The position numbers were made by a program, and so were the translations under genes. From Gamarada debralockiae (Eukaryota > Ascomycota > Leotiomycetes > Helotiales > Hyphodiscaceae), in assembly GCA_002803225.1 (NCBI GenBank), contig NXFV01001288.1, forward strand, positions 1-26,961: a stretch of DNA of 26,961 nucleotides. Direction: 5' to 3'. Each line of letters opens with the position of its first letter. Position 1 is the stretch's first letter. Shown here in pieces: positions 9,901 through 20,527 of the stretch. The notes under the pieces were generated by a model. That model was not told the DNA's origin. It saw only the letters and a program-made list of their open reading frames with translations, and did no database searches.

Positions 9901-11626
9901 AAAGTCGTAAGTTCTTTAGAATTAAGGTATATACAAATTTAATAGAAAGCCTAATAGATATTAAGCTTTATAAAGATCTTAGCTTTACTTAAATACAAGA
10001 GTATCTTATTAATTAATAGTAAGGGGTACTAGTTCTTTTGAGTAATAGTATTTAATTTCTAGTAGTTAATATAAAAATATAGACTATTATTAGGTTTCTT
10101 AATAAATAGTATAAGGGAAGTATATAGTACTTAACTTAGGGAGATAAACCTTTTATTAAGATTCTCTATAAGATATTTCTAGATAGCCTTTAGCTTTAAG
10201 AGGGATTATAAGTATAAAAGGCTTTAGTAAAGCTCTTCTATAGAATATCTTTTCTTTAGCTCTACTTTATAGTCTATTAGATAATAAGGTACTAGTGTAT
10301 TAAAGGCTCTCTTAAAAAAGACTTCTATTAAGTTATAGTATTCTGTAGAGATAGTTCGCTATAATATTTCCTTTTTAGTTTCTTCTTTTACTAGGTCTCT
10401 AGAGTTTAATAGATTAAAAGGGATTTCCCTCTAATCGATTTCCTTATTAAGTTTACTAAGAGTAATAGAAGAGAGAGTATACTTAAGGTATATATAACTC
10501 TAGTAAAAGCTAGTGGCTAAGATCAACTTAATATCGATTACTAGAGTCTTGTCTACTACTATAGGAGTAAGTATTAACTTCTTTTATTAAGGCTAAAATA
10601 TAGGAGTAAACTAGTTGATAAGTATCTTATTTATTATTCTTAGATTATCTTATTAGTCCTATATAGCGTATCTTTTACGGGTCTAATTAACTCGATCCTT
10701 ACCCTTTATCTTATACTCTTTAATATACCTAATTTCCTAGGCCTAGCTTAGGAAATTAGTAGGTCCTCCCTAGTATGTACTATAGGCTAAGGGATTATTA
10801 GGATATATAGATATAGTATCTATAGGTGTATTTACTAAGCTAGGCTTAATATCTAGAAGTTCTGCTAATATAAGAGAAATAGTATTAATATCTTTAGCTA
10901 GTTATTTAAGGAATAATTTCTAGCTATCCTCTTGTCTTTTGTTCTCTAGCTAAAAATCTCGATTCTACTACTTAATATTCCTTTGAACCTTAGGGCTTAT
11001 TTCCTTAAGAACTAGATCTAATTATAAGATATATATTAGTCTTATAAATAAAAGTATAAGTATATTCTCTAATAGCTAAATTAGTATTTAATAAGAGATA
11101 TTTATATTTATATAAAAGTACTTGAACTACTTCTTTCTAAAGATAACTTTGTATATTCTAAAGTCTAGAATAATAAAGGGAATATTAAATTAATATCGCC
11201 TATTAATTATTAAGTAAAGTATAAGATACAATCAAATATATTAAGTGACTTTCTTATTATATCTTTTAACCTTAATCTCTTAAGAAAGAAGAGAGGTTTA
11301 AAGGTTTAGGTTAGTATATATTTAAGCTATAAGTATAATATTAATAAATATAAAACTATTTACTCTTATATTTGCTAGAATATTAAAATCGATTTTTATT
11401 TTATTTTTAACTAAAGTATATAGAATTATAAGAGGCTTATCTCCTATTAAGTTTAATAAATTTATCTTATTAATATCTAGTGTATATATCCCTAAAGTAA
11501 AGACTTTCCTTAAAGTTCCTTGTTTCCCGACTTAAATAAGGTCTTATCTATATCTTTAGTCTCCTTATCAAAGGGCTCTCCTTCTAGTATCTTATAAATT
11601 TAACTACTTTTATAGGGCTAGATATA
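9901..11626 (-). pseudogene. Gypsy protease and N-terminal RT region, unresolved
   Basis: Lies between the zinc knuckle and the RT core, so it should hold the aspartic protease and the first RT motifs. It is RIPed and AT-rich. I did not trace a continuous frame, and list it for position only. Confidence 0.45.
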
Positions 11627-11668
11627 GTCTTTACTTATATACCTATACTAGTTATAATTATAGTACTT
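11627..11668 (-). pseudogene. Gag zinc knuckle with all four ligands mutated
   Basis: Read on the minus strand, the sequence fits the retroelement CCHC knuckle (C-X2-C-X4-H-X4-C) in spacing. The residues at the four ligand positions are all Tyr, and the middle Gln is a stop. TGY to TAY and CAY to TAY are single RIP-type transitions. The flanks (K before, and S-K-D before the last ligand, P-Y-K-S after) also fit Gag. This places gag to the right of pol and confirms orientation. Confidence 0.75.
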
Positions 11669-12328
11669 TATACTAAAGGGACTATTGAGAGCTAGGGTAT
11701 TACCTTGAGATATAGGGGGTTACTAACTAGTATTAATAGTAGGAGTAATAGTAAAGGGATGAGCTAGGACAATTGTATTAAAGGTAGGCAGAACAGCCTA
11801 GGTAGTATAATTATAGTATTAATTAGAGTTAAGTACAGCTTTTAAGGTCTAGGCTATATGCTTAGCCTTACGTTCCTTTTAGTTTTAATCTTAATAATAG
11901 TTTAAGGGTCCTAGTTTTACTTCTAAGTATTAGTATTATATAATAAAGGATTTGTATATTAAGTACATTAGAAGAGTAAGAATTAGTATAAATTAGTATT
12001 AAATATTAAGCTTCTAGTAGAGATCCTTATGCTAGTTAGTCTAGGGTACTCTACTTAATCTAGTAAGCTACTAGAATTTAATAATAAAGTTAGAGATCTT
12101 CTTAACTTGTCTTTACTAGAGATTATAATACTTATCTCGAGTAATTACTAATCACTAGGGGTTTAAGTAGCTAGTAGATAAGATATTGAATATATTATCT
12201 ATAGACAAGAGTATTAGAGGGTTAATAAGGTCGAAGTAGGGCTCGAGCATAGACTACGCCTTCTTAGTAGTACGACTATAGATATAGGTCATTTGACTTT
12301 AGACAGATAGGAAATGATCTGTATTATT
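11669..12328 (-). pseudogene. RIPed gag region of the Gypsy element, left part
   Basis: Internal Gypsy sequence between the zinc knuckle and the solo LTR insertion, expected to encode Gag upstream of the knuckle. No motif was resolved. Confidence 0.45.
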
Positions 12329-12572
12329 TGTTGGATTCCTAATCATGTGGCAAGGTTGAGTCATATGGCGATAGGTTGAGTCATGTGGCGAAGGGTTGAG
12401 TCATGTGGCGAATATGGGTCATGTGGCGAAATGGTTGAGTCATGTGGCAAGGGCTGACTCATGTGGCAAATACCATATGAGTCATGTGGCAAACACTTCA
12501 TGTATATATACAACTGCTCTCTTCCTACCTTTGAAGAGATCGAGACACAATACAATAGTATATTTTACAACA
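12329..12572 (+). mobile_element. Solo LTR, 244 bp, with TTATT target duplication
   Basis: Ends are TGTTGGATTCC and TTTTACAACA, giving perfect TGTTG/CAACA inverted ends as in LTR retrotransposons; the TGTTGGA start is common in Ty1/Copia elements. It is flanked by identical 5-bp duplications TTATT (12324-12328 and 12573-12577). A TATA-like TGTATATATAC lies at about 12500-12510. No internal element sequence is present, so it is a solo LTR left by LTR-LTR recombination. CpA and TpG are abundant and unmutated, unlike the Gypsy DNA around it. It was therefore not hit by the RIP that destroyed its host, or is too short to be recognised. It contains the minisatellite described below. Confidence 0.9.
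12343..12502 (+). repeat. Minisatellite of about 20-bp units inside the solo LTR
   Basis: Eight adjacent units each start with TCATGTGGC (TCATATGGC in unit 2). They begin at 12343, 12361, 12381, 12401, 12419, 12440, 12459 and 12482. Unit lengths are 18-23 bp. The first half is conserved (TCATGTGGCRA) and the second varies around GGTTGAG. There are no unique spacers between units, so this is a tandem array. It lies upstream of the LTR's TATA-like box, where LTR enhancers sit. Confidence 0.9.
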
Positions 12573-13437
12573 TTATTAGCTAGCTTAGTATATATTAGGA
12601 GATGCTAAGTAATGTAGCTAGGGTTAGCTCTATTGTCTAAAGACAAGAGATCATTGATTTTAATAGACTATTTTAGGGTATTAAAACACTTAGTAAAGAA
12701 GGTACCTTCTTATATATAGTGTCTTTAATTAGAGAGGACAAGACTATAAGGGATCTAGGGGGAATATAAGCGGCGTTAGTTATGTGGTATTGAGTAATAC
12801 TATCGTAAGGGACCTAGTCACGTAGTAGAGCTAACTCAAGAAGAGTCTTAGGATAAGGGTTCGCTACCCGAGGAATAGTTAGACAAGAGTATAACTTCTC
12901 TAGTATTATAATAGGCTTGAGTTCTAAGACTAGGTCCTCTAGTAAGAGCAGAGATAGAGTATCGCTCTTCTACTACGTAAAGCCAGGTAATTTCCTCTTC
13001 TATAAAGGAGATAACTATAGTCTAAATTACTAGTTACTATTTTAGAAGATTAATTTCGGCTGAATATTAGGAGCTAGCTAAGCTCTCTAAAACGATAGCT
13101 AAGTTTTTAGTAGTAAGTTATTTTCCGTTTTTCGCTATAACTATACTAGTTCCTTAGCTAGTACTACTAGTATTCCCGGGAGAGAAGATAGCTTTCTTTA
13201 GTAGTATAATAGTCTTAAAAATTAGTCTAATAATATCCTATAAGCGAAATTAAATATAAGTGAAATTTTAAGGGTTTTCTTGATATTTGCTAATAGTTTT
13301 CGTTCTAAGGTATTCTTCTAAATATTAGGGATTATTAACTAATTACTAGTTTTTCTAGGTATTAGGAATTCGATAATTTATATATAGTAGGATATTCTAA
13401 AATACCTTCTTAAACAGAATTAGAGAGTTTAGAATTA
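12573..13437 (-). pseudogene. RIPed 5' part of gag and leader of the Gypsy element
   Basis: Lies between the solo LTR and the 5' LTR, so it should hold the primer-binding site, leader and start of gag. RIP is milder here (some CpG and TpG survive). I could not identify the primer-binding site or the gag start codon. Confidence 0.5.
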
Positions 13438-13749
13438 TATTACAAAGATAAGAAAACCTTAGGCAAGTAGCTTCGATTCTCTATTACTATATTATACAAA
13501 TAAGGATTCTAAACTAAAAAAGGAAGAAGAGAAGATAGGAAATTAGAGAAAGAAAAGATATAGCTAAGCCTATTATACTACATGTGATCTAAGCGAGGTT
13601 CTTATAATTGTAAGACCTACTTGTCACGTGACCTTAGGGAAATCCTAAGTACTATAGAGCCTTAGGCCTCAGGCATGATTTCCCTCTAGTCTATTATATA
13701 TATATTGAGCTAGGGCTTAACATTAGGAGCGTTAGGGCCGTCATACTAT
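13438..13749 (-). repeat. 5' LTR of the Gypsy element
   Basis: Same length (312 bp) as the left LTR and less mutated, so it is the better guide to the original. It holds the shared motif at 13589-13621 followed by a CACGTG (about 13626-13631), and TATATATAT near 13697. Its right border is set by the loss of similarity after 13749. Confidence 0.92.
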
Positions 13750-14225
13750 TCTCCGGACTATCATTGTGTTTTCCCTTTATATATTCCACCTACTAGCTTA
13801 CTAGGCTTAGAACCTTAGAGGACATTAGATTATACATTCTCTGAGCTCTTGACACAATATAAACTGTTTTGCAATACTACGTTAGACAGTAACAGAAGCC
13901 TAGATACAGTAGACTTATGATCAAGAAGGCCACATTAATATAACAAAAGGTACTAACTTTGAAAATTTAGACGCGCGGTTTAGGAGTCTATAACAAGAGG
14001 TCTTGTTCGTTTAGTATAGGTCATAGATTTGCATTCTATTAAACAGATATTAGTACGTAGCTAGTAATCAAGGATATAAGTTAACTAGTCAGCTAGACAA
14101 AATCCTCTCGAAATCGAATTAGAGTTCCTTTTAGATCCATAGGCTAACATTTGTTTAAGAGGGAAGTATAATAACGCTACTATTTGTAACTCATAGTTAG
14201 ACTCTTTAATAGTTAAGATTAGGGC
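13750..14225. other. Spacer between Gypsy and TIR elements
   Basis: Intermediate composition with partial RIP. No reading frame, RNA gene or repeat partner was found in the window. Confidence 0.4.
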
Positions 14226-14233
14226 TAGTAGTA

Positions 14234-14390
14234 TAATGGGGATAACCGCAAATCAAGAGGTAATGAATGTATTGTTGGAGTGTGAACTGCCTGAAGAATG
14301 AAAGTACATGTGCAACGCGATATTTATGCTAGTCCTGCATCACGTGTCTGCGAACCACGTGCGCATGGACCACAAAACCCCACTATAGTA
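14234..14390 (+). repeat. Left terminal inverted repeat
   Basis: Pairs with 16107-16263. It is nearly free of RIP and keeps TGCAACGCGAT and CACGTG motifs, while the right copy has T or A at many of the same positions. Confidence 0.8.
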
Positions 14391-14517
14391 GTTAAAAGAT
14401 AGCAATGAAACTCGCCTTTATAGTCTAATAAAAATACCTTAGTGCGTATTTGCTATTTAAAATATTATTTAGGGCAAGATAAGTCAGATAGTTAGTTTTT
14501 GTAACTTAAGGTTACTT

Positions 14518-14835
14518 GGCGCCCCAACCAATGGCCGGCGCTAATTACTTGAACTTAGCCTTGATACTCAGGCTATATAAACGAGACCATCCTTTCCGTA
14601 TCCGCAAAAGCCCTCGTCATCTCTTCATTTCGGCCTGTAAGTAGTAATCTTGCGACTCAATTGCCTGGACAACAACGCCGAAGCAACAATATAATGTCCC
14701 CCCGATGTATGGCAGCGAAGCCACCATGGGCCCAGCATTTCTTGTAAGAACCCCATTTAGTCCCTTCCTGATCTTGCTCTAATGACACGTAGATCCGGGT
14801 TAGAACCCCCTCCCGATTGCGAACCCCTATTATAA
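14518..14835 (+). promoter_or_regulatory. Promoter and first-exon-like module inside the TIR element
   Basis: A compact un-RIPed segment has a CCAAT box (AACCAATGG, about 14527-14535), a TATA box (CTATATAAACG, about 14572-14582), a pyrimidine-rich stretch and ATG at 14694. From there 16 codons lead to a good fungal donor GTAAGA at 14744; a branch-like CTAATGAC and acceptor CGTAG end at 14792 (49-nt intron). Splicing gives only 30 residues before a stop at 14835. This may be the decayed 5' end of a transposase gene or a captured host promoter. All of it is inferred from signals. Confidence 0.35.
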
Positions 14836-16106
14836 CATTTAATATATTCGATAAGACAAACGATAGTATTAAATAGCCTAATCGCCTTGGCGGATATTCA
14901 GAAACCTTTACTGACTAATCTCACTAGAAATCAGGCATTTGATTTCTGTGAGCAAGAGTGCTCCAATAACTTAATAGATATTTATAAAGTATAGAAGATA
15001 CTAAAAGAGAATAAAAGAGTATACTAGACTTGAGTCATAGACAAATAGGTACAGAGAACGAGGTAGGAGATAATAGTTATAGGCTATTACTTATATTTGA
15101 AATTCGTCCTTAAACGTACGTTCCTTTACTCTTAACCTTATTAGTTCCTTAAGCTCTTACTAACTATTAACCTAAGTTAACATTAATACCCTCCTTCTTA
15201 CTATTCTCACTTCGTCGTTAGTAGCGCCCTCTTCTTCCGTGGTATAACAGCTTATAAATAACGATAGAAGAAAATCTTAGGCAAAACTCTCTATCTAATC
15301 ATATAACCTTACGGGCTATAGGATATGGGTTCTAGAAGAGTATTCAGCAGGTAAGGCAAGCTAGTGATATAGCTTAGTCAAGAAACTAATTACTACTACA
15401 GTATATTCAATAATAAGTACTCCAATATAACTGTGTACCTTAGAGAGTTAAATACTAAGCAATTTAGGGAGGGTATAGCATATAAGTTTAGATTTGGCCG
15501 CCCGCATAGTCTCTAGCGAGTGCATTAGTACATATATACAAGTGATTACGCAGATGAATTATTATAGTTGCTTGAGTATAAAGGCCTGCTTCTCCTTTGC
15601 TCGGGAGTCAAGCGATAGGGTTAAATGCCACGTGATAAAGAAACTAACCAATCATTTTCCAAACAGCAAAGAATTATTCTTCTGTCTTTTAGAGTTGATT
15701 AGTCAATACAACTAACGTCCATCCCTGCGTGCCGAAAAACCCTGTGTACCGAAAAAAATTATGGTTTAGGGGTATTAAATTTCCACTACGTAAATATATA
15801 AAGTTACAATTAGTTTGCTATTGTTCTTTAGCTATTTCTCTATAAGGGCTCAACTTACAATCAGAAAAATACTATAGCTTGGTTATACTATTGATTATCC
15901 TGTTAACAGCATCAAAAGTCTCTTCAGCTGTTCCCCCCTGCTCTACCTCGAATATAGGCCTGTATCTAAATTTCGGGATTATAATACAAAGGTCCTATTA
16001 AGAAAAACTAATGTCTATAAGCTTTAAAGATACAAAATCTATATACTAAGTTTATCCGGACAAAGGGGGAGAGACACAAAACGCTAGGCGAATTTATTAC
16101 GCTTAT
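14836..16106. other. Interior of the TIR element, no gene recognised
   Basis: Patchy RIP. Short openings such as 15494-15715 (plus) and 15872-15994 (minus, about 40 codons, reading E-V-E-Q-G-G-T-A-E-E-T-F-D) have no family that I know. The minus opening looks more protein-like than chance, but is too short to call. Confidence 0.35.
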
Positions 16107-16263
16107 ATAATGTAGCGGGGTTTTGTGGTCTATACGCATGTGGTTCGCAGATACGTGATACAGGACCAGCATAAATATCGCGTTGCGCATGTACTTCATT
16201 CTTTAGGCAGTTTACACTCTAACAATACATTCATTACCTCTTGATTTGCGGTTACCCCTATTA
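16107..16263 (-). repeat. Right terminal inverted repeat
   Basis: Inverted copy of 14234-14390, with more C-to-T and G-to-A changes. A 63-codon minus-strand opening that overlaps it is not a gene. Confidence 0.8.
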
Positions 16264-16719
16264 CAATAATACTATATTAACAGCCACGTTCGTCGTATAA
16301 TTTTGCACATTAATTATACCGAATTTATATAAAGTATAGCGTTCTAGAAACTTCTATAAGCTAGTCGCGTACCTGCTTTCACTCTACCTTGAGCACTAAT
16401 ATACAGGTTCTTCCTTACTACAAGATGCGCCTTAGTAATAGAAAGATAATGCAGCTCGATCGCGTATCCCGCTCGCTCGAAATAGCGTAGACAGCTTCTA
16501 TGATTTTCTATAGTAGCTAGCCGCGATCGGCCGGCCTAGCGCGCTTAAAGCGATAATACACTACGCTATACTATAAGGCTATTGTCCAGCTAGGCTACAC
16601 AGGCTCTAACCTCGATCTAACCTCTACTCCCTACTCAATAATTATATATAGATCTACCCTACGACAATTACCTACTGATATTCTTTTATTAAGTTATTTT
16701 CTTAGATCTTATCTAAATA
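16264..16719 (+). promoter_or_regulatory. Upstream region of the HET gene, largely unmutated
   Basis: A GC-richer stretch (about 16300-16640) with many CpG sites sits between the TIR element and the RIPed HET frame. It holds a perfect three-unit heat-shock-element pattern TTCtaGAAacTTC at 16342-16354 and a TATA-like ATTATATATAG at about 16641-16651. Whether either ever worked is unknown. Confidence 0.4.
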
Positions 16720-17790
16720 ATACGCTTACTTGAATATAGTAATAATAATGAGTTTAGCCTAACTAAGGACTTCGTTAGCGGCGAGATTCCTAAATATACT
16801 ATCCTTTTGTATACATAGGGGCAAGATATAGAAGAAATTATATATAAAGATTTAATAGATAATACTAGAAAAATAAGGATAGATATAAGAAGATTCGGTT
16901 CTACAGAGAATAAGTAAGATATAATAATTTATAATACTTCTAGGTTAATACGTATTATATCAACAAATCAAACAATACTAAAGTCAGAGAAGCTATTAAC
17001 TCTATGTTTTAATAGTATAGTAATACAGCAAAATACTATGTATATCTAATAAATATTTTAATAAATAATTAAATCGACCTGTCTTTATAGCTGTAGGGAG
17101 TAGCTTTTAGGAATAGTTGATAGTTTACCTGTGGTTAGATACTTCAAGAGCTTATCGCGCTATGATTAGTTAAGTTTTTTTGCTCTAATAGCAATTGACT
17201 CGGTAATAAGAATTTATTAGAGATATAGCTTCACCAGATAACAGGGATTCTAGTTTCCGCCCTTCAAAGTAGCTACTCTCTTTTTGAGTTTAGCTTTAAC
17301 GAGCGAATATTATAGGCACGAATTCGGGAGACTAAATATAAAGAGGATATAGCTTACTCCCTTCTAGGTATCTTTGATATCTTGATACTAGTTATCTATA
17401 GTAAGAGAAAGGAGAAAGCGTTCTATAGGCTAAACTATAAATAGAAATATTAGCTCGACAAGCTATTAACTATCTTATAAGCTACACTAAATTACAACAA
17501 GCGATTAGCGTCTGCTATTACCTCCTATTAGGTCCTCTTATATTCCCAAACATTTATATATAATAGTTAATATAGAACCTTCTTTATTCAAGTTTAAAAG
17601 ATACTAACTAGTATAACGGAATAGGAGTATACTATCAGAGTATATAATAAACAGTAGATAAATCACCTCTAGGGAGAATAATAGGAAGAAGAAGAGTTGA
17701 TTATCTAAGCTAAGGCTATTATAGCTATAGATAGTCCTTAGACTAGAAAAACTAAATACCTAATAGGTATATACTTAGGAGCCCTGCCCT
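16720..17790 (+). pseudogene. RIPed HET-domain (heterokaryon incompatibility) gene
   Basis: The frame begins at 16720 with ATA where ATG is expected, followed by R-L-L-E, the usual start of HET proteins. In order it shows E-F-S-L-T, I-P-K-Y-x-I-L, W-G (Trp now stop), V-N-T-C-C-I-D-K (Cys now Tyr, Asp now Asn), E-A-I-N-S-M-F, Y-V-Y-L, R-W-F-T-R-G-W-T-L-Q-E-L-I-A (Arg/Trp now stops or Cys), I-T-G-I and E-D-I-A-Y-S-L-L-G-I-F-D-I near 17345, then K-A-F-Y-R-L. That is the whole HET domain, whose proteins trigger cell death after incompatible fusion. After about 17465 the frame continues, with only Gln/Trp-type stops, to about 17790, where I recognise no domain. The HET part is in one phase with no indel, so RIP alone destroyed it. 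It is tail-to-tail with the next gene. Confidence 0.9.
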
Positions 17791-17799
17791 ACTATATCT

Positions 17800-20527
17800 A
17801 TTCTCCCCTAAATAAGTAGTTGCCCCTTAACTACCCCTAGTAATATACTACCTTTGTACTCTTTATCTTTATATCCTTAACTTATTTATATCTATAGAGT
17901 CCTACTCTATCTCTATTCCTTTAGTCTCCTCTACTTTTTCTATAAATAATAGACCTTCCTCCCTAGTAGCTACTAACTCCTCCTCCCTAAGTATATCTTA
18001 GTTGGGCTTAATAATAGATATAGGAATCCTTAGCTACTTTTATTATTTCTTATAATAGTAGAATAACTTCTTTTTAAAAATATACTTCTCCTTCTTCTTA
18101 ACTATAATAAATATAGCTATAGCTATATTAATAGTCTTCTATTACTATTCTATAATATAAGTATAAGTAGCTTCTCTATTTATACTTAAAAGTATATTTT
18201 ATTTAGTAATAATAGCTAGTGAGCTCTAGTATCTTTAGTATACTAGTATATTAAAGAGAGTACTAAAACTATATAACTCTATACTAGTAGAGAATCAATA
18301 TAGAATAGCCTTATACTAATTTAAAAGCCCTAATAATATTATCTTAAGAGTAGTAAAGTCTTAATAAGATATAGTAAGTTCCTTCTATATATCTCCCTCT
18401 ACTATCTCTAAGAGATTTTTATTATCCTAAATACCTATAAACTATAGTAATATAGTATATCTTATCTTTATTATTAGACTAATAGCTTTATATAGTATTA
18501 AGGGTAATATAATTTGTATATTCTTAAATAAGTAAGGTATCCTTTTCTAATCTATATCTAATACCTATATATTATCCTTTATAAAGGTCTAATCTATTAT
18601 ATAGTAAATATACTTAAATATCTCCTGTTATTATTCTTTTACTTACTCCTACTACTCTCTTAACTTATATTATATTTCTAGTAGAATAAAGGTATAATTC
18701 TTTTTATTCTCCTTATCTAGTAATATAGTACCCTAGATTATTATAATACTATAAGTATTTACTAGTAAATCTAATATATTTAAGTTAATATAGTAGAAGT
18801 AAATACTATTCTTTAGTATATTATACTTTATATAGTATAGGTAACTTACCAATCTCTATACTTAGTCTAATTATAATATAGTATATAGTATATAGTATAC
18901 TAGATCCTATCTTATTAGTTACTAAGTAACTAAAAAGAATATATTTTATAACTATTTAATATTCTTTTAACTATTAATCTCTTGAAAGTAATAGTAGTAT
19001 ATATTAAACTTATTATAGATCTTAGTATAAAGTAAAGAGTTAAACTACTACTTAAATAGACTATAAATAACTAATCTCTCTTCTTTTTATCTAAGTAAAA
19101 TTAACTTATCTTATATATATAGGATTCTCTTCTAATTAAACTTAAATACTCTAGTAGTATACTTATATAAGAACTTATATAGGTTAAGTCTATCTAAAGG
19201 ATAAGTAGAGTAATTAGCTACCTAGAACTACTAGTAAGTCTTCTTACTTATCTTTAGCTTTCTAATTTCTAGATATTTTTTATATATTATTTATAACTAT
19301 ACTTATATCTTTATATTCCCTAAGTACTTAATAGATAAACTTATATAGCTTACTATTATTCTTTTATATTAGTAGTAAATAACCTAGAAGACTATTATCT
19401 TTCCTAATAGTTATATATTTAATATTAAGCTTAGTACCTTCTTACTACTTACTATTATTTACTAAGTAGTAGTTACTTCTTTTAAGTACTTATATTTCTA
19501 GTAGTCTTTTTCTTTACTTTCCTCTCTATTACTCTCCTTCTTTATTTCCTTTAGCTCTTTCTTTACTTTACTTATCTTCTTTTTATTAATCTTAATATCT
19601 TTATTATTCCTTAGTAAAAATTTATCTTTCTTCTCTTTAATACTATAAAGTTACTTTAATTACCTAGGCTAGGGAATTTCCTCTCTTACTAGTACTACCC
19701 TGATTTCCTCTACTAGGTAAATTAAATTAATATATCCTCTAGTACTTAAGCTTTTACTATTTTTATTATAGATACTCTCTTTAACTATTACTAGCTTCTT
19801 ATTATACTCTAGCTCTTTTATCTCTTTCTTCTTAATAAATTTACTTATCTTAATTCTTAAGCTAAGCTTCTTTAGCTTCGACTAATTAGTAGTCTTTAGT
19901 TTATTAAAGTAAGTCTTTTTTGTATTTATTAGATTACTAGTAATAACCTTCTTTTTAGTAATTACTCTTCTACTTAAGTTACTTAATCTTTTTACTATAG
20001 TGATATTAACTTATACTTTAGTCTCCTTAAAGCTAACTCTTTTAGCTAATTATTTATATACTCTTAGGAAGATAGTAGTATAGTTAAAGGTTATTAACTA
20101 AGCTTTTACTTAAGTACTAGGCTACTTTTTAATAGTAGTCTTAGTCGTCTTAGTTAATTAGTTATATTATATAGTATTCTTCTAAATAACTTTATATACT
20201 TTCTCCTATATCTTTATAAACTTTATATCTAAGATATAATACTAAAATATATTACTCTCCTCTATATAGTAGAATATCTCTTTAATTAATTCTCTAGATT
20301 AATTATAGTATTTTATTATTTACTCTAGTACTTAAACCTATATCTAATACTAGTTCTTTTCTACTATATTATCTAAGAATATCTTTATCTCTTTAATACT
20401 TATAAAAATATACTTTTCTATTACTTCTCTCTCTTATATACTACTCCTAGCTATAGTACTTATCTTTATTTTTATATCTTAGTTCTTTATTACTACTACT
20501 AAAGTTATTATAGTTATTATTATTTAT
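17800..20527 (-). pseudogene. RIPed 909-codon gene, unrecognised fungal family
   Basis: A single minus-strand phase can be followed for about 2.7 kb from ATA at 20525-20527 (presumed original ATG, before an Asn-rich start). Stops are almost all TAA/TAG at Gln- or Trp-like positions; near 19670 three occur close together. The N-terminal third is basic, and the middle (about 19490-19900) is extremely rich in Lys and Glu and may form coiled coil. The C-terminal third has Y-F-Y-Y-I-N at 18784-18801, which undone by single transitions resembles F/Y-x-H-x-D, the iron-binding start of some 2-oxoglutarate dioxygenases. It is followed by I-Q-G, L-D-x-E-N and later F-I-G-I-Q-D. I recall similar unnamed large fungal proteins but cannot name the family. 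Extensive RIP on a non-transposon gene implies that it was duplicated. Confidence 0.7.

Larger units (their letters stand above)
6937..13749 (-). mobile_element. RIPed full-length Ty3/Gypsy LTR retrotransposon
   Basis: Two direct repeats of 312 bp (6937-7248 and 13438-13749) enclose 6.2 kb. Orientation is minus: a pyrimidine run just inside the left LTR (7249-7258) is the complement of a polypurine tract. The order read on the minus strand is zinc knuckle, reverse transcriptase, RNase H, integrase zinc finger and integrase, the order of Ty3/Gypsy elements. The LTRs have the same length, and in the stretches I compared they differ only by transitions. Clean target duplications are not visible: TTATT lies on the left and TCTCC on the right. 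The gag part carries a later solo-LTR insertion (12329-12572), so the original element was about 6.56 kb. Every catalytic region is damaged, so it cannot move on its own. Confidence 0.93.
14234..16263. mobile_element. TIR element of 2.03 kb, hAT-like by structure
   Basis: The ends are long inverted repeats of about 157 bp: 14234-14390 against 16107-16263. They start TAATGGGGATAACCGC and TAATAGGGGTAACCGC, and stay alignable with mainly transitions and one 1-base gap. Flanking octamers TAGTAGTA (14226-14233) and CAATAATA (16264-16271) differ only by three C/T or G/A changes, so they fit an 8-bp target duplication later hit by RIP. Eight-base duplications are typical of hAT elements; MULEs make 9. 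No transposase is recognised in the 1.7-kb interior, so this is probably a non-autonomous or internally deleted copy. Family assignment rests on the target-site length only. Confidence 0.7.

Noticed and set aside
12343..12502. Regular repeats that might suggest a CRISPR array
   Set aside because: Units are directly adjacent with no unique spacers, lie inside an LTR with target duplications, and the genome is fungal.
12361..12608. Openings of 64-70 codons on both strands over the minisatellite
   Set aside because: They arise from the tandem units and lie inside the solo LTR.
6932..13754. Target duplication of the Gypsy element
   Set aside because: TTATT and TCTCC need a transversion to match, so no clean duplication can be claimed.
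15494..15715. 73-codon plus opening inside the TIR element
   Set aside because: No motif and unlikely composition; no support beyond openness.
16008..16199. 63-codon minus opening
   Set aside because: Mostly inside the right terminal inverted repeat.
18871..18900. TATAGTATATAG short repeat
   Set aside because: Simple AT repeat inside the decayed 909-codon frame; not a separate feature.
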